The translations under genes were made by a program, and so were the position numbers. Below are positions 44,040 to 55,610 of a DNA stretch of 64,000 nt, one piece after another. Source of the DNA: Chaetoderma sp. LZ-2023a (taxonomy: Eukaryota > Mollusca > Caudofoveata > Chaetodermatida > Chaetodermatidae); assembly GCA_034401795.1 (NCBI GenBank), contig CM067374.1:99172860-99236859 (forward strand), given 5' to 3'. Within the stretch, counting starts at the first letter, position 1. The number at the start of each line of letters is the position of its first letter. The notes under the pieces were generated by a model. The model searched no databases, was not told the DNA's origin, and saw nothing but the letters and a program-made list of their open reading frames with translations.

Positions 44040-44740
44040 TTAGTTGACTTCGGCTTTCCCCAGAGAACCATTCTGAGGCCACTGTTGTTCCTCTGTCACA
44101 GAAATGATTTGCCAAGGTCTGTCACCTCACAAGTTCCTCTGTTTGCAGTGTACCTTCTCTACCATGAGGTAATACTCAAGCTGGTCAGACCATGCTACAA
44201 AATTACGTTTCTGCCTTGGAAACCTGGGCAATGAAATGGGGTGGGGTGGGGTGGGGAAGGGGGGTGGGGGTGTACTTCAGCACGAATAATTTGGCAGTAT
44301 ACGTGGTAAATGCCACTTCATGTATAGCTTAGATAAATTTATCCTAAAGCATGTAGAAAGTAATCCATATGTAGGCATGTTCTTATCTCCCAGGAGCTTA
44401 AATGGGAACAACATATCACAGCTACTATCAGAAAAGCAACAATTACCCTAGGCTTCTTGCACAAAAATCTCAGAAACTTCGCAAAGGACTGCAAGGTGAC
44501 TGCCTATCTTGCCCTAGTTCGGCGATGTTAATGGAATAAAGATCAGTTGCGTGGAACCCTCATCTCAAACTAGACATTGGCCGCTTAGACTGTCTCAAGC
44601 CAGATAAAGCCCAGATTTATCATGCACGACTATTGCTCCAGCCAACCGGACTGTGTCACACATATGCTATGCGAACTAACTCCACCGCCATCGCAAGACT
44701 CGCAAATATATGCTTCTGGAATTCCTATATAACGTTATCG
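44040..44740 (+). pseudogene. LINE reverse-transcriptase relic (CR1/Rex-like)
   Basis: Frame-shifting + strand pieces read GFPQRTILRPLLFLCHRNDL, SVTSQVPLFAV, then WALKWG-like text, FLSPQELKWEQHITATIRKA, TLGFLHKNLRNFAKDCKVTA and YLALVR, then RLDCLKPDKAQIYHARLLLQ. These follow the order of a non-LTR reverse transcriptase from the 'GVPQGTVLGPLLF' box through the FADD region to 'TLGFLRRNL..YLALVR'. The FADD box has lost both aspartates. A G-run tract at about 44238-44270 has expanded within it, where the 'WG-x-F' part would continue. Inert relic. Confidence 0.7.
44238..44270 (+). other. Potential G-quadruplex tract
   Basis: Five or more runs of four to six G separated by one or two bases. Confidence 0.5.
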
Positions 44741-44933
44741 ATGGGTCAGTATCGGTGATGTTACCTTAACAGTTCATTGAACCAGAACAAACAGGTAAAA
44801 GATAAATCAGAGCATCCAATAGACAGAAAATTTATTTTGGCAGTGAAAATGTCATGAAAAATCGCATTATAATAGGTCTTAATCATTCTAACGTGCTCCA
44901 TTCAAATACTGCCCAATTTAGAATTCCAGTTTT

Positions 44934-45345
44934 GTCTCGCCTGCGAAGCACTATTTCCGGCGTCGGCGTCATTGGTGCAGTTTCTGTTAAGATTTTTTTT
45001 TTAATCAACTTATTTTTCAACACTGGCTAATCCGATCTCAATGAAATTTTACAGAAGTAATCTATACTATACAGGGATATGATCTACATAACAAGACATT
45101 TAATTTTGTGGCATTTTAACTATTTTTTTCACCGTTTTGGACTTGAACTTTTTTCATGTATTTTGCCAGTGCAGTTTTGGTTACGGTTTGTAAAACGATA
45201 TTTGCACCCACAAGGCGTTATCGGATTTCAGTAAAACTTCACAGATTTGTTCTATACCATGTTTAGTACTAGCCCACATCAAAAGGAAATTGATTTTCAA
45301 ATTTTTTCAATATTTTTTTTGGTGTTTAGACTTTGATAATTTTAG
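44934..45345 (+). repeat. Family D start with family F units
   Basis: TTTTGTCTCGCCTGCGAAGC then GGCGTCGGCGTCATTGG. Units with CAACACTGGCTAATCCGATC, AATGAAATTTTACAGAAGTA and GTAAAACTTCACAGATTTGT follow. The same D-F arrangement as at 19920 suggests one composite family. Confidence 0.55.
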
Positions 45346-45530
45346 GCCTGATTTGATTTAAACAGGGTTTATTTTTTAATCTATGTGGGAGCACAATAAG
45401 ACATGTCTTATGAGCGTGTCTCCCACTTACATACAAATAAATATATTACATTAAATAAATCAAGAGGCGAATAATAATATTGCCAACTGTCACAACAGTA
45501 ATAACAACAATAACATTATTAATAATAGTA

Positions 45531-45618
45531 ATAATAATAATAAGAAGTAGAAGAAGAAGAGGAAGAAGAAGAAGGAGGAGTTAGAAGAGGAGGAGGAGGA
45601 GGAGGAGGAGGAGGAGAG
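45531..45618 (+). repeat. AAT/AAG/AGG purine-rich microsatellite
   Basis: AAT units grade into AAG and then GAG units, giving about 85 bp of almost pure purine on the + strand (possible triplex-forming tract). Confidence 0.85.
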
Positions 45619-45826
45619 ATGTTGTAGGTAGCCTAATGATGACAGGATAAAATCTTCAGGAGAAGGAGAAAAGCATGGTTTGACGAATCACAAGGCGGTA
45701 TTAGGAGAAAGGAGCTCGATGTGCTGTAGTCACCGGCGCTGGTCCACACTGCATGGCCATCCAGAAACTTCTGCGGCTATGGATTTGTCGACACAATCCA
45801 TGAGTGGTGTTTGAAATTACTATAGG

Positions 45827-47702
45827 TCATTTAAACCGACAGGTGTCAGTAATATATTGACATAGAATGGTGGAAACCGTGATGTTTAATTCTACATCAA
45901 CGTCGGCACGGCCATATAAAAGTTGTTGTGTGGTTAGTGTTGTTGAGGAGATTTGGTTGGAGGCAAGCTCATTTACAAAGGTGGCTCTTTGTTCATTAAA
46001 AAGTGGACAGTAAAAAAGGTAATGTTTAACAGATTCATCAGGATGGCCGCAGGCGCAGCTGGCAGAGTCAGAGAGGAAGTTATCGAATAGATGTCTATTT
46101 AATCCACTACAGCCATTACGAAGCCTACTTAAACATATATTAGCCACTCTTGAGCCGACGTAATACCACGGAGGGGGACTGGGAATACGGGACATTGCTC
46201 TTAGTTTGGTCTTGAATTCCGGTAGAGTATTAGACATAGTGACAGGGGCTGGAAGGGTGTTCCAGGCACGTGCTGTTGCTGTGAAAGAATTTGAGCGTCG
46301 GATATTGTAGGGATTACGTGCTAATATCAGTGGAGGGAGATAATCAGTCAAGGCCTCGCTCGTCATCCCATTGACAATTTTGTAAAACATGACTAATCTG
46401 TGAATTTCTCGTCGGTGGGAAAGTGTTTCTATGCCAGTTTCTATATACAAATCTTCGATGTGGGCACTACGGTGTCACTCCACTAATTGTCCTAAGAGCG
46501 TCCTTTTGTACGTCTTCTAGTCTGTTAACAAGATATTGTGGTAAATTATTCCAGACAGCATCTGCATATTCCAGCGATGGCCTAATAAAGCTTGTATACA
46601 TGATTTCGAGGCATTCGCGGTCTAAGATATATTTTAGTCCTTTGATTAATGAAAGCTTGAGCTGGGCATTTGCTATTATACTTTCCACATGGTTGTGCCA
46701 ATGACCGTTATTGTTGAACGTGATACCAAGGTGTTTATGATGGGTGGATGGAACTATTTCAGAATTTTTTTAATTTATTGGAAAAACGGTAGGATCTCTG
46801 CGTAGAGAAATAAATAGGGACGTTGTTTTGGAAGCATTAAATTCGACTAGCCATGTGTTTGCTCAATGGGTCATTACTTGCAGATCATGGTCAACAGAAG
46901 GTGCGTGGTCTTCTAAGTTATCTGACATCACATAAAGGCATGTATCATCAGCAAATAGTCTGATATTGTTTAGTATGTCATTGGGCATATCATTAATAAA
47001 TACTAAGAAAAGTAGTGGCCCAAGAACGGAGCCTTGTGGCACACCAGCATGTAATCGAAGCAACGTAGATTCGTAACCATTTATAACTACTCGCTGGTAG
47101 CGATTATGAAGGTAACTTTCAAACCATAAAAGTAGATTTCCTGCGATGCTAAATTGTTTGAGGTTCTGTAGGAGGCCACGATGCCACACTCGGTCAAATG
47201 CTTTCGAAATGTCGAAAAATAAGAACAGTACTTCTTTTTGTTCATCTAGAGCTTTGGCGATATCTGTATATATTCCTAATAGTTGATTTACTGTAGAATG
47301 TGAAGGAAGAAAGCCAGACTGATATGGAGTGATGCTATCTCTAATGTGGTTGTAAACGTATTTAAAAACAGTTCTTTCCATGACTTTGCTAAGACAACTC
47401 AAGAGAGATATTGGGCGGTAGTTTGTGCACGAGTCCCTTTCCCCCTTTTTAAAAATTGGAGTTACATTGGCAATTTTCCAGGAGGTGGGAAATTTTGAAT
47501 TTATGAGTCAGTAATTGAAGAAACGTGCTAGAATTGGAGCTAGAATTTCTTTACTCATGACTAATAGTTTAGGACTTAGTCTGTCGGGACCGACAGCTTT
47601 TGAGGTATCCAGCTTAGAAAGTATATCTAGAACGTCTTGAGTCGTTATTGTGATCATATTTAAAAAGTGTTCTGTATATAGGGATAAAGGGGGTAAGTCC
47701 AC
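45827..47702 (-). pseudogene. LINE reverse transcriptase and C-terminal domain, broken
   Basis: N-terminal fingers: LDTSKAVGPDRLSPKLL near 47600. Motif A: FFDISKAFDRVWH. Motif B: GVPQGSVLGPLLFLVFINDM. Motif C: RLFADDTCLYV, with both catalytic Asp retained. After that, ANAQLKLSLIKGLKYILDRE and FIRPSLEYADAVWNNLPQYL are in another frame, then a C-terminal piece with RNGCSGLNRHLF and CACGHPDESVKHYLFYCP. The pieces lie in at least three open segments (47702-47508, 47402-46863, 46688-46467, then 46450-45827) separated by stops or shifts. It would copy LINE RNA at the target site. Confidence 0.85.
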
Positions 47703-48179
47703 ATTTGACTCATCAATTGTGGCAACACTTGAAAAATAGTCATTTAAAAGATTAGCCTTTTAAATAAAGTCATAGGTAAATGCGCCGTCACCATGTTTTA
47801 AGGGGGGTATATCGCCAAAATGGGAGTTAGTATCAAACAAAAAGGACTTGCTCAACTTCCACCACAATTTGGAACCTGTGCGTCCATTTTAAATTTTTTT
47901 CTGCCAGTTTGATTTTGAATTCTTGTTTGGCTGTCAGAACTAAGGTGTTGACCGAATTTCTTCATTTCTTAAAATTTGCAAGGTCCTGTTCTTGTTTGGT
48001 TTTCCTTGCTTTCTTATACAGTTTTTCTCTAATTCTCATCTCGTGTCTAGTTTTGCTAGACATCCAGGCTTTATCATCTGGGTGGATGGTGACTGATTTG
48101 TTTGGTATGCTAGCATTGGCTGCATTAGTAATATTTGTAGTAATCGTTTGGCATCAGCTATCGACATCATGATCGGCGG

Positions 48180-48935
48180 AAAGGGTACTCCACGGAGCAT
48201 TAGATATGTGGTTTCTAAATTTCACCCAGGCAGCCTTTGCGTAATCCCATATATGACGCTTGCATGATTTCCGTTTGGGTATGCAGGATGTTATGGCCAT
48301 ATGTACTGGGGTATGATCGCTACAAAAAGGTGCAAGAACGCCACTATCTTTGACAAGCCTAATATTGTTAATTATAATATGGTCAAGTAATGTATTCGAA
48401 ATAGGGCGGGTTGGTTCTGTTATTAGCTGATAGATGCCAAAACTGGTAATAATATCGCGTAGGTAGTGGTTTGTCGTACTAAGGAGATCATCATTTAGGT
48501 CCCCCAGTAAGAGAATGTTTTATTCGGGTTTAAATCGCGGACGTTTTCTATGTTATCGGAAATGATTTGCCATTTATAGACATCAGTATTGGGTGGTCGA
48601 TAAATTACACACATTAGCAGCTCTGGTCGATCATAAATTTCTATCCAGATCATTTCAATACTAGTAGATTCATATTCAAAACGGCGAGTAGCGGCGATGT
48701 TATTGGCTATATAGACGCATACTCCGCCCCATACTTGCTGACGGTCCCTTCGATATGGCTCTTGGAAGCCTTGAAGTGTAATAGTGTCATTGTTTACGTT
48801 TTGTGTAAGGTGGCTTTCTGTGATTGCAATGATGTTAAAATTAGACAAGTTTGCTTCGACAAGATGGATTTTATCTTTGAGAGCGCAAACATTAAGATGG
48901 ACAATAGAGAGATCACTACTGTGTATGGGGCCGGG
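48180..48935 (-). pseudogene. LINE AP-type endonuclease domain, frameshifted
   Basis: SIVHLNVCALKDKIHLVEAN, FNIIAITESHL (catalytic Glu of the TE motif), GGVCVYIANNI and CVIYRPPN are in one frame to about 48512. After a frameshift, LLGDLNDDLLS and, near 48305-48325, SDHTPV (the terminal SDH motif) follow. This is the order of EEP/APE endonucleases of CR1/Jockey elements. It nicks target DNA to prime reverse transcription. Disabled here. Confidence 0.8.
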
Positions 48936-49160
48936 ATTAGACTGCTAATGAAAGGAGCATGTAAATTATTATTATATTAGTCACATTATTCAGGTAGTAC
49001 AGTGGACAAGATAGTAACTGGGCAATGTAAATTGCGAGAGAGACACTTACAATTCTCCATATGTTCGGTGATATATTTTGGCGACCTATGGATTTTGGAG
49101 GGTTGCCAGTCAAACATACCTATAGCCGCACGGTAATGAGCTAGATCATTATCCATTGTC

Positions 49161-49929
49161 AATTATGTATAAATTCCAAGGCCATATGCGCGTGCGGCAG
49201 AATAAGAAGCATAGGCGCAGGTGAAAAGCACAAAGAGCTCCAGAGATAATAACAAGAAAGTGTTGAAAATTAAGAAAGAAAAAGAGTAGAAGAACGGAAT
49301 ACAGGAAAAGATAATATATACAAGACATTGGAAATTTCTAGTATCTACAAAAGACGCGTTTTGGGACGGTGTTGGGACTGTCTACAGCGGTCACCTTGTG
49401 GTCAATCAAAATTGATTTCTAAAGACAGTGGTCAGTGAATAAAAAAACCCACCTCTGCAACCGATGGCGGCTCGTCTGGACGTGTTTGCTTACAGCACAC
49501 GACCTGAGAAACCACCATTTTGGCCTTTCGGGTTGATGTCAGCTGTAGACAGGCTCGACTACGATAGCAAAGTGTCGCTCTGGACAACAGTCGAAATTCT
49601 GCATAATATAAATTTGAATTAATTTTGTGGAATAATATACGCATTTTTGATAATGTGGTTTTATAATATGTTTTCTCTATATTTTGGATACGCAGGCAGT
49701 AGACATTTTAAAATATTACACAATAAATACATTAATTACAAACATGATTCATAAATAATCATGTGGAGTAGGCGTATCGTTTACCAACAGGGTACTATTA
49801 TGATAAATGCAAACACAATTATGCGATAAAATAAATCAATTTACCAGTTCGATAAATAATTAGGCATGTTCGTGCGAATGAGCAGATGAATAATATAATT
49901 AAGTAGATTGTATAATCAATAAAAACACA
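49161..49929. other. Non-coding stretch
   Basis: AT-rich. A somewhat GC-richer patch lies at 49440-49610 with an open minus frame of 70 codons. No domain or splice support. Confidence 0.4.
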
Positions 49930-50031
49930 CGCACGGCGTGCGCACATACGTACCGACACACTCACGCACGCATACGTACCCGCCCACGCACACGAACCCG
50001 CCCACACACTCCCGCACGCACACACGCTCAG
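49930..50031. repeat. CA/CG-rich degenerate microsatellite
   Basis: Many CACGCACACG-type repeats. Open frames across it are low-complexity. Confidence 0.75.
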
Positions 50032-50059
50032 GCCTAATTTGCATCCCGGTTATATGTAT

Positions 50060-50400
50060 TATGCTGTGGTTAAGGTTTTTTCAAATGACAATTTAATCAG
50101 CAAAGACTTGCTTTTGAAACTTGAAACCATGGGGATGATTATACATATGGGCAAGGATGTGCGTGACACTTTTGGCATTTCGGTATGACCACAGGGGTAC
50201 GGCCCTAGGGGGGGCGGACTCTGGGTAAAAAATTATACAACTGGTCATGTCACACATCATTTTCAAGCCAATGACGAGTAGACTAAAGTACAAGGAATTA
50301 TTTTGATCTTGGGTCAAACAGGGTAGGGGGGCGGGGTCAAAAGTGGGCACCAATCGATTGTAATGTAACCATTTCACATCCAAATATGTATTATGCTGAT
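50060..50400. repeat. Repeat unit N, copy 1
   Basis: ATGTCACACATCATTTTCAA, GCCAATGACGAGTAGACTAA, GTGGGCACCAATCGATTGTA and ACCATTTCACAT recur in the same order at 51160-51365 and partly at 51400-51600. Confidence 0.55.
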
Positions 50401-50494
50401 TGTTTTTGAAAATGTTTCTTCTTTTTTTTCATACTATGAACTGTGCGTATGTTTGGACCATTTGCCTTTCGGTTAGCCCCAGGGTGCCAGTTGT

Positions 50495-50760
50495 AATCGT
50501 CAGTGTGTCAGTATATCAGACATGTGAAAGCTGGTCTGCTAACCTGAGACTTTTGTCCTGGCGCTGTGGTCCAGTGGAAAGATGTCTGGTTGCTGATGCT
50601 ATGCAGAGTTGCAGTATGGCGGTTCGATCCCCCCCCCCCCCCCGACCGGGAGATGGTGATCAACAAATTAAACTAATGGGTGCATGGCTGTCGGCTGGTT
50701 AGCGCATGGAAATTGAAGCCGCACGTTGCCAGTGCGTCAATAAAATAAAAATACATATAC
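50495..50760 (+). mobile_element. tRNA-derived SINE, copy 1
   Basis: A tRNA-like head at about 50560-50650 has an A box (TGGTCCAGTGG) and a B box (GGTTCGATCCC), the two internal promoter elements of RNA polymerase III. A body with GGGTGCATGGCTGTCGGCTG follows, ending GTCAATAAAATAAAAATACA. A 14-base C run sits just after the B box. It lacks a clean tRNA fold, so it is a SINE and not a functional tRNA gene. Confidence 0.7.
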
Positions 50761-50848
50761 TGCCAGAGCCGTGATGGAGTCAGAGTACAATAGGCTTAAA
50801 TGCCAAGGATTGAATCGTGGCAGGTGCATCCACAGATAGTCCCATATG

Positions 50849-51110
50849 AATCGTCAGTGTGTCAGTATATCAGACATGTGAAAGCTGGTCTGCTAACCTG
50901 AGACTTTTGTCTTGGCGCGGTGGTCCAGTGGAAAGATGTCTGGTTGCTGATGCTATGCGGAGTTGCAGTATGGCGGTTCGATCCCCCGGCCGGGAGATGG
51001 TGATCAACAAATTAAACTAATGGGTGCATGACTGTCGGCTGGTTAGGACATGGAAATTGAAGCCGCACGTTGCCAGTGCATCAATAAAATAAAAATACAT
51101 ACATACATAT
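50849..51110 (+). mobile_element. tRNA-derived SINE, copy 2
   Basis: Almost identical to copy 1 and offset by 354 bp, starting AATCGTCAGTGTGTCAGTAT and ending CATCAATAAAATAAAAATAC with ATAC repeats. The A and B boxes are intact (50922-50975). The spacer between copies (CAGAGCCGTGATGGAGTCAG and onward) is unique, consistent with a segmental tandem duplication. Confidence 0.7.
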
Positions 51111-51128
51111 ATACAGGTAAGCTATTTG

Positions 51129-51665
51129 CTATCTTCTGATAGCTCTTGTGCAATTTTGGTATGACACCAGGGGTATGGCCCTGTGGGTGGGAAATGTGGG
51201 TAAAGAATTAAATTTCTTCAAAGTTGTCATGTCACATATCATTTTGAAGCCAATGATGAGTAGACTACATTTTAATCTTGTGTCAAACTGAGGGTATGGG
51301 GCAGGGTCGAAAGTGGGCATCAATCGATTGTAAGGCAACTCCTCCTAGACCATTTCACATGGAAACTTGAAACTTTCGCTATGATTTGACATATGGCCAG
51401 GGATGTGCATGACACATTGGAATTTTGATATCATCCCCAGGGGAAATGGTGGGAAGAAAATAATTTTTATCAAATGTGGTCATGTCACATATCATTTTGA
51501 AGCTTGTAGTTAGTAAACTACAGTCCAACAAAATGTGTTGTTCTTGAGTCAATCTGAAGGCAGTGGCCAATGGTCTAATGGGCAATCTAATTCTATATAT
51601 GTACATGACTTGGACATTATTTTTTTGCAGCATATTTAGTCCTGGGCAGACCGGGTCATGCAGCA
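51129..51665. repeat. Repeat unit N, copies 2 and 3
   Basis: CATGTCACATATCATTTTGA, with GAAGCCAATGATGAGTAGAC in copy 2, or GAAGCTTGTAGTTAGTAAAC in copy 3. GTGGGCATCAATCGATTGTA and TCAAACTGAGG/TCAATCTGAAGG are shared. The SINE pair lies between copies 1 and 2. Confidence 0.55.
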
Positions 51666-51699
51666 GCCGGATCCTGCAGTAACTTAAAAATGTGAGATA

Positions 51700-51910
51700 T
51701 TGGTATCTTCTGATATCTCTTGTTTCATGTTTGTTTTGTTGTAGTTTTTTTTATGGACCACTCATTTTCAACAATGGCTCACCAGATATCAACAACAAAA
51801 TTTCAGCAGAGTTATATACTATGCAAGAGTACTATCTGCATCATTACTAGTTTCATTTTGAAAAAATTTTCAAGATCAGATTATCCGCAGTTTGGTAAAA
51901 AATGTCCACG
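51700..51910 (+). repeat. Family F fragment
   Basis: ATCTTCTGATATCTCTTGTT, TTTCAACAATGGCTCACCAG, TATCAACAACAAAATTTCAG, ATACTATGCAAGAG. Matches 20470-20560. Confidence 0.55.
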
Positions 51911-52514
51911 TTCGATTGGTTACACTTGTTTGTTGGTGCATTACTGAATATGTGTATTACAAACCATGCTAAGTTTGCTTATCCAATCAACACTATCCAT
52001 GCCTTTACAGGCGAGACATTGTACGCTTCAGCATTCTTGTATTCTGAAGTCTTTGGATGGAACCACCTGGAAGATAGACGCGTCACTTCTAAATCAACTG
52101 GTGTTTATAAATCCAAACTCAGTGCCTGTTATTGGGCATAGATTGTATTTTTTTTGTGCTGCTCAACCTCCATTGCATCTATGCAGTGTTAGATTAGTTG
52201 GAGAAAACTGATTGCAGATGAAGGTCGGTTCCGGTCATTTCAGTTGCCGACAACAACCACTCATGATTACTATCATATACACCATTACACCATTTAAGCG
52301 GAGACAATGTATTGAATTTCCGCTTTTCTTCTCTATATTGCTGATGACGCATTAAGGGCTGATCTGGCTGAATGGTGAAGCATATTTTGTTTATCAGCTT
52401 AATCTTTGACTTGTTGTTTTAGTACTTCATGCAATCTGTCTTAATGGTGTGTCGGTAGTAAATTAAATGATTCAAGTCTGTAAATTTTTGTCCGGTTGAT
52501 CGAATGCTTTACTC
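51911..52514. other. Non-coding stretch, nothing recognised
   Basis: Open frames of about 80 codons show no domain. Confidence 0.4.
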
Positions 52515-52710
52515 ATTTAATGGGTGGTCAAGCAAGACAAAACCATCCTCTTCTGTTTTTTAAAATATACCACGAGAACGCCTGGTTCGTTAACTGAGCA
52601 AGTCATACCAGTGGTAAATTTTAAAAAAAGTTCATGGCCTGCACATAGGCATACAATAAACAAATATTTGTGCTTGGCTTGGCCAAATTGAGACCTGGTT
52701 AAAGGAAAAC
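52515..52710. repeat. Family B MITE, worn
   Basis: ATTTAATGGGTGGTCAAGC, CACGAGAACGCCTGGTTCGT, TAACTGAGCAAGTCATACCA, GTGGTAAATTTTAAAAAAAG, GGCCTGCACATAGGCAT. Confidence 0.5.
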
Positions 52711-52904
52711 TCACACGTCGTATTGAACTGATCGATCCTACCATAGATTCCATCTTAATCATTTCCAGGCACATTTCCATTTCTCTATCACAATAACTTG
52801 CTTTTCAACATCACATTAATGTTGATTAGTTGGTTTCATCATTAACCGATAGTGTATGCTACCATCTAGGTAAACATGCAACACATTCCTTATGATACAG
52901 TAAT

Positions 52905-53010
52905 TGCCCTATTTGATATTTTGAATCTAATTTGACTGGAAGCTGTTGGTGTCTAAAGTAGCATCACTTTCCCGTCAAACTGGTTTTAAAATGCAACAGC
53001 TTACCTGTGT
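52905..53010. repeat. Family A/J hairpin remnant
   Basis: TTTGATATTTTGAATCTAAT, GACTGGAAGCTGTTGGTGTC, then CCCGTCAAACTGGTTTTAAA and CAGCTTACCTGTGTTG. Confidence 0.5.
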
Positions 53011-54239
53011 TGTTCAGGGTTTACCATTTCCGAGGAAATACTAGGGGATTGTGGAATACCAGGAAATATTGAGACATGCTTAGACACCATGGTTATTTAT
53101 TATGCTTCGGAAAACACTGCCAGGCATTAGTAAATATGACCTGCATGTATATAGAATGATTATTAAGTGAGTGAAAGGAGAGTGTGTTTGTAGACAAATA
53201 AAATAATACATCTGACATATGCATAAGTTGCAAACCTATAAATAGTATGAATGATCTGTTTGGATAAGGATAGAGAAATTAGTCTTCTAACTGCTAAAGC
53301 AATACTCCCGGTACATCAGATAAAGCTGAACATTCACTGAAATAGCAATACACTTTTGATAAGGTATGACTGGATTTTCTTAAGAAATGACTATCTGTTT
53401 AGGTCAGTATGCCCAATTACATGCATCTACCCAGTACCCATTATTAAAAGACTCGTATAGAGAGCCTTTGACTACTGTTACAACATGAAATGTAAGCGTA
53501 CTACTACAGTTTTTACCCACTGCTCTCTGCTTGCTTATATAACAAATGATAGTGATTAAATTCACTCAGTGGGATATCATTATCTCCAATGAATACTGGC
53601 TTGAATGAATACTTCATTCTGCAGTCGCAGGCATATCATTTTAATTGCTATTTAAATCTGAAATCTGCATTATATTTAGAATGAATGCGTTGATCAGTTC
53701 ATTCATTCTGTCCCCAATTACACCGCTTCCTGTCCTTCCATTGTGAGAGAAATATCACACATGTATGACAACCACCATAGTTTGATAATTTCTGCCTAGA
53801 TGTCCATTTAAATTAAGTTTGGTTGGATATTCACGAAAATATACTAATATTAATGGATTTGCATTTGATGTCACTATATACAGCATACTAATACAATTCT
53901 AATGTATTATAAGGCCTAACAGTTTAAGTCAACTATATATAGCATGAATGTTGCTTAATATTTTGAAATTTTTTGGCTGGAAGCTATTGCAGCCTCTAGG
54001 AAAATTGGTTTAATGCATTAAAAGGCATGTGTTGCATCTACTATGTAGTACAGTTGTATTATGTAGGGTTGAAACGGTTATTGATATGCTATGACGTGTG
54101 TGTGTTGCAGATTTGTCCTATTTTACCCTGTATTATATATGCGTGTGTATATTGGCGCTGATTAATAGATAAAGGCTATTTAGTTTGAAATCTACCATTT
54201 GTTATGAGTATTACCCACTTATTAGAGTATATCCCAGTT
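53011..54239. other. Non-coding stretch, nothing recognised
   Basis: AT-rich. A trace of a hairpin arm near 53950-54000. Confidence 0.45.
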
Positions 54240-55610
54240 TTTCACCGCTTAATTAGTGGCAATCCTGATATGGTTGCTTTGACATCGCACTTCTACCGCC
54301 AGTGTGCGGTACGTTGGGGCGAGGCTGCTGGTTAGCTGCATATCTTGGGGTTGCGGATCCAGTGATGTGCGTTGCCAGATTATACAAAGACTGACTTCTA
54401 GAGCCGGTGGAACGTTCATGTTCCAGTGGGGTCGTGTGACCATCGCCGCGTAAGTTGAACCCAGAGTCTCATCCTCGCTATTGGTGTCACCATTGTGTGA
54501 CAGTCCCCCTGTTCCATTTAGGGTAGGGACATAATTAAATACATACAATAATTAAAACATAGCAATCAAACAATGGTACTCGTCTGCTGCTACAAGAGAG
54601 AAGTCAAGTAAATAGGGTCAAGTTGATGACTCGTCATCATGGTCCTCGCCAGAGATATCTCATAGAGCAATGGAGTCCTAACGCGGCTACTTAGCAAGTT
54701 TAATATAAACCATATTAACCCCTAACACAAACATCATTTGTTGCGAGAGGAAAGTGCTTCGTGCGGGCCTCCGTCACAGGAAAATGCCTGCAACGACGAA
54801 GCGGAGGAAGACAGATGGCAAAAAGGGCCACTCTTGTTCAAACTATGCTATGTAAAAGAGTAAACCTAGAGAAAGTATAAGTTTAATGTGATGCACGCTG
54901 TATTAGGTGAAGATGAGGTGGGTGATTTCCACAGAATTCAACACCATCCATCATCTTATGTAAGTTCAAAGATACTGAATTAGTTGTTGCCGCTTTATTT
55001 ATGCGGCCCTTCTGCTAGATCCTATCCTAACATTTAGTTTTTGGGTCCAGATCTAGGTTAAGCCGCAAATGGCAGTGTAAGCTAACTATCTTTAACATAT
55101 AAGCCTGACAGGCGAGAATGCTCGGTGACCGTATGGTCACCCTACGGAGCATCCCCCTCAGTTAGACAGCATGCAGAAATACCATGAGGTGAAAGCTCCG
55201 GAATCATATAGCGATTCCGTTACCATCGCATCACGATCACACATAACAGTACAAGGATAAGTCACAGTACATAAGCATAAGCTCAAGATGAAAATTAATA
55301 ATGCGGATGCATTCTGGCGGATCACAAGATGAGATGCACCGCATAGCTCGTGACTGCAGTCAAAAAGTCTAAAGTTGAACACAACATTTGTTCCACTGGT
55401 CGGCGTGGTATGGCAGATCTGGCGAGTTATCCATCGAGCACATCACTCGCCCTACATACTCTGACGAGCTTACATCGTGGCCAACAGGCCACTCATGACG
55501 TCACAGCTGGAGCACCACAGCCAATCAGCGAACAAGCTACAGAGGCTGGCAAGTGATCAAGTGACACGCTATCGTACCCTGAATGTATGCATGCGCTAAG
55601 CCGATGGAGT
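54240..55610. other. Block of different composition, unidentified
   Basis: Richer in CG and in mixed sequence than its surroundings. It includes GGTGACCGTATGGTCACC near 55123 (a palindrome) and GAAGCGGAGGAAGACAGATG. Open frames reach about 99 codons on the minus strand (54249-54548) and 74 (55158-55382) without recognisable domains. It may be a fragment of a larger transposon or a young insertion. Confidence 0.35.

Larger units (their letters stand above)
45355..49160 (-). mobile_element. CR1/Jockey-type non-LTR retrotransposon, degenerate, about 3.8 kb
   Basis: In minus-strand order: a short N-terminal piece (DNDLAHYRAAIGMFDW, near 49155), AP-type endonuclease (48935-48180), a stop-rich linker, reverse transcriptase (47702-46440), and a C-terminal Cys/His region (46450-45827). 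A 3' UTR carries an AATAAA-type end near 45380 and GTGGGAGACACGCTCATAAG. The coding part has several stops and frameshifts, so it is inactive. A purine microsatellite lies inside the 3' UTR. Confidence 0.85.

Noticed and set aside
47909..48172. Plus-strand hydrophobic 87-codon frame
   Set aside because: Antisense of the LINE between the endonuclease and reverse transcriptase.
50093..50383. Minus-strand 96-codon frame with a relative at 51129-51338
   Set aside because: The similarity comes from a nucleotide repeat (unit N) whose third copy breaks the frame. Not a gene pair.
50560..50650. tRNA gene
   Set aside because: A and B boxes are good but the arms do not pair as a cloverleaf, and the unit carries a SINE body and tail.
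54249..54548. Minus-strand 99-codon frame
   Set aside because: No recognisable domain, splice site or repeat protein. Reported only as part of an unidentified block.
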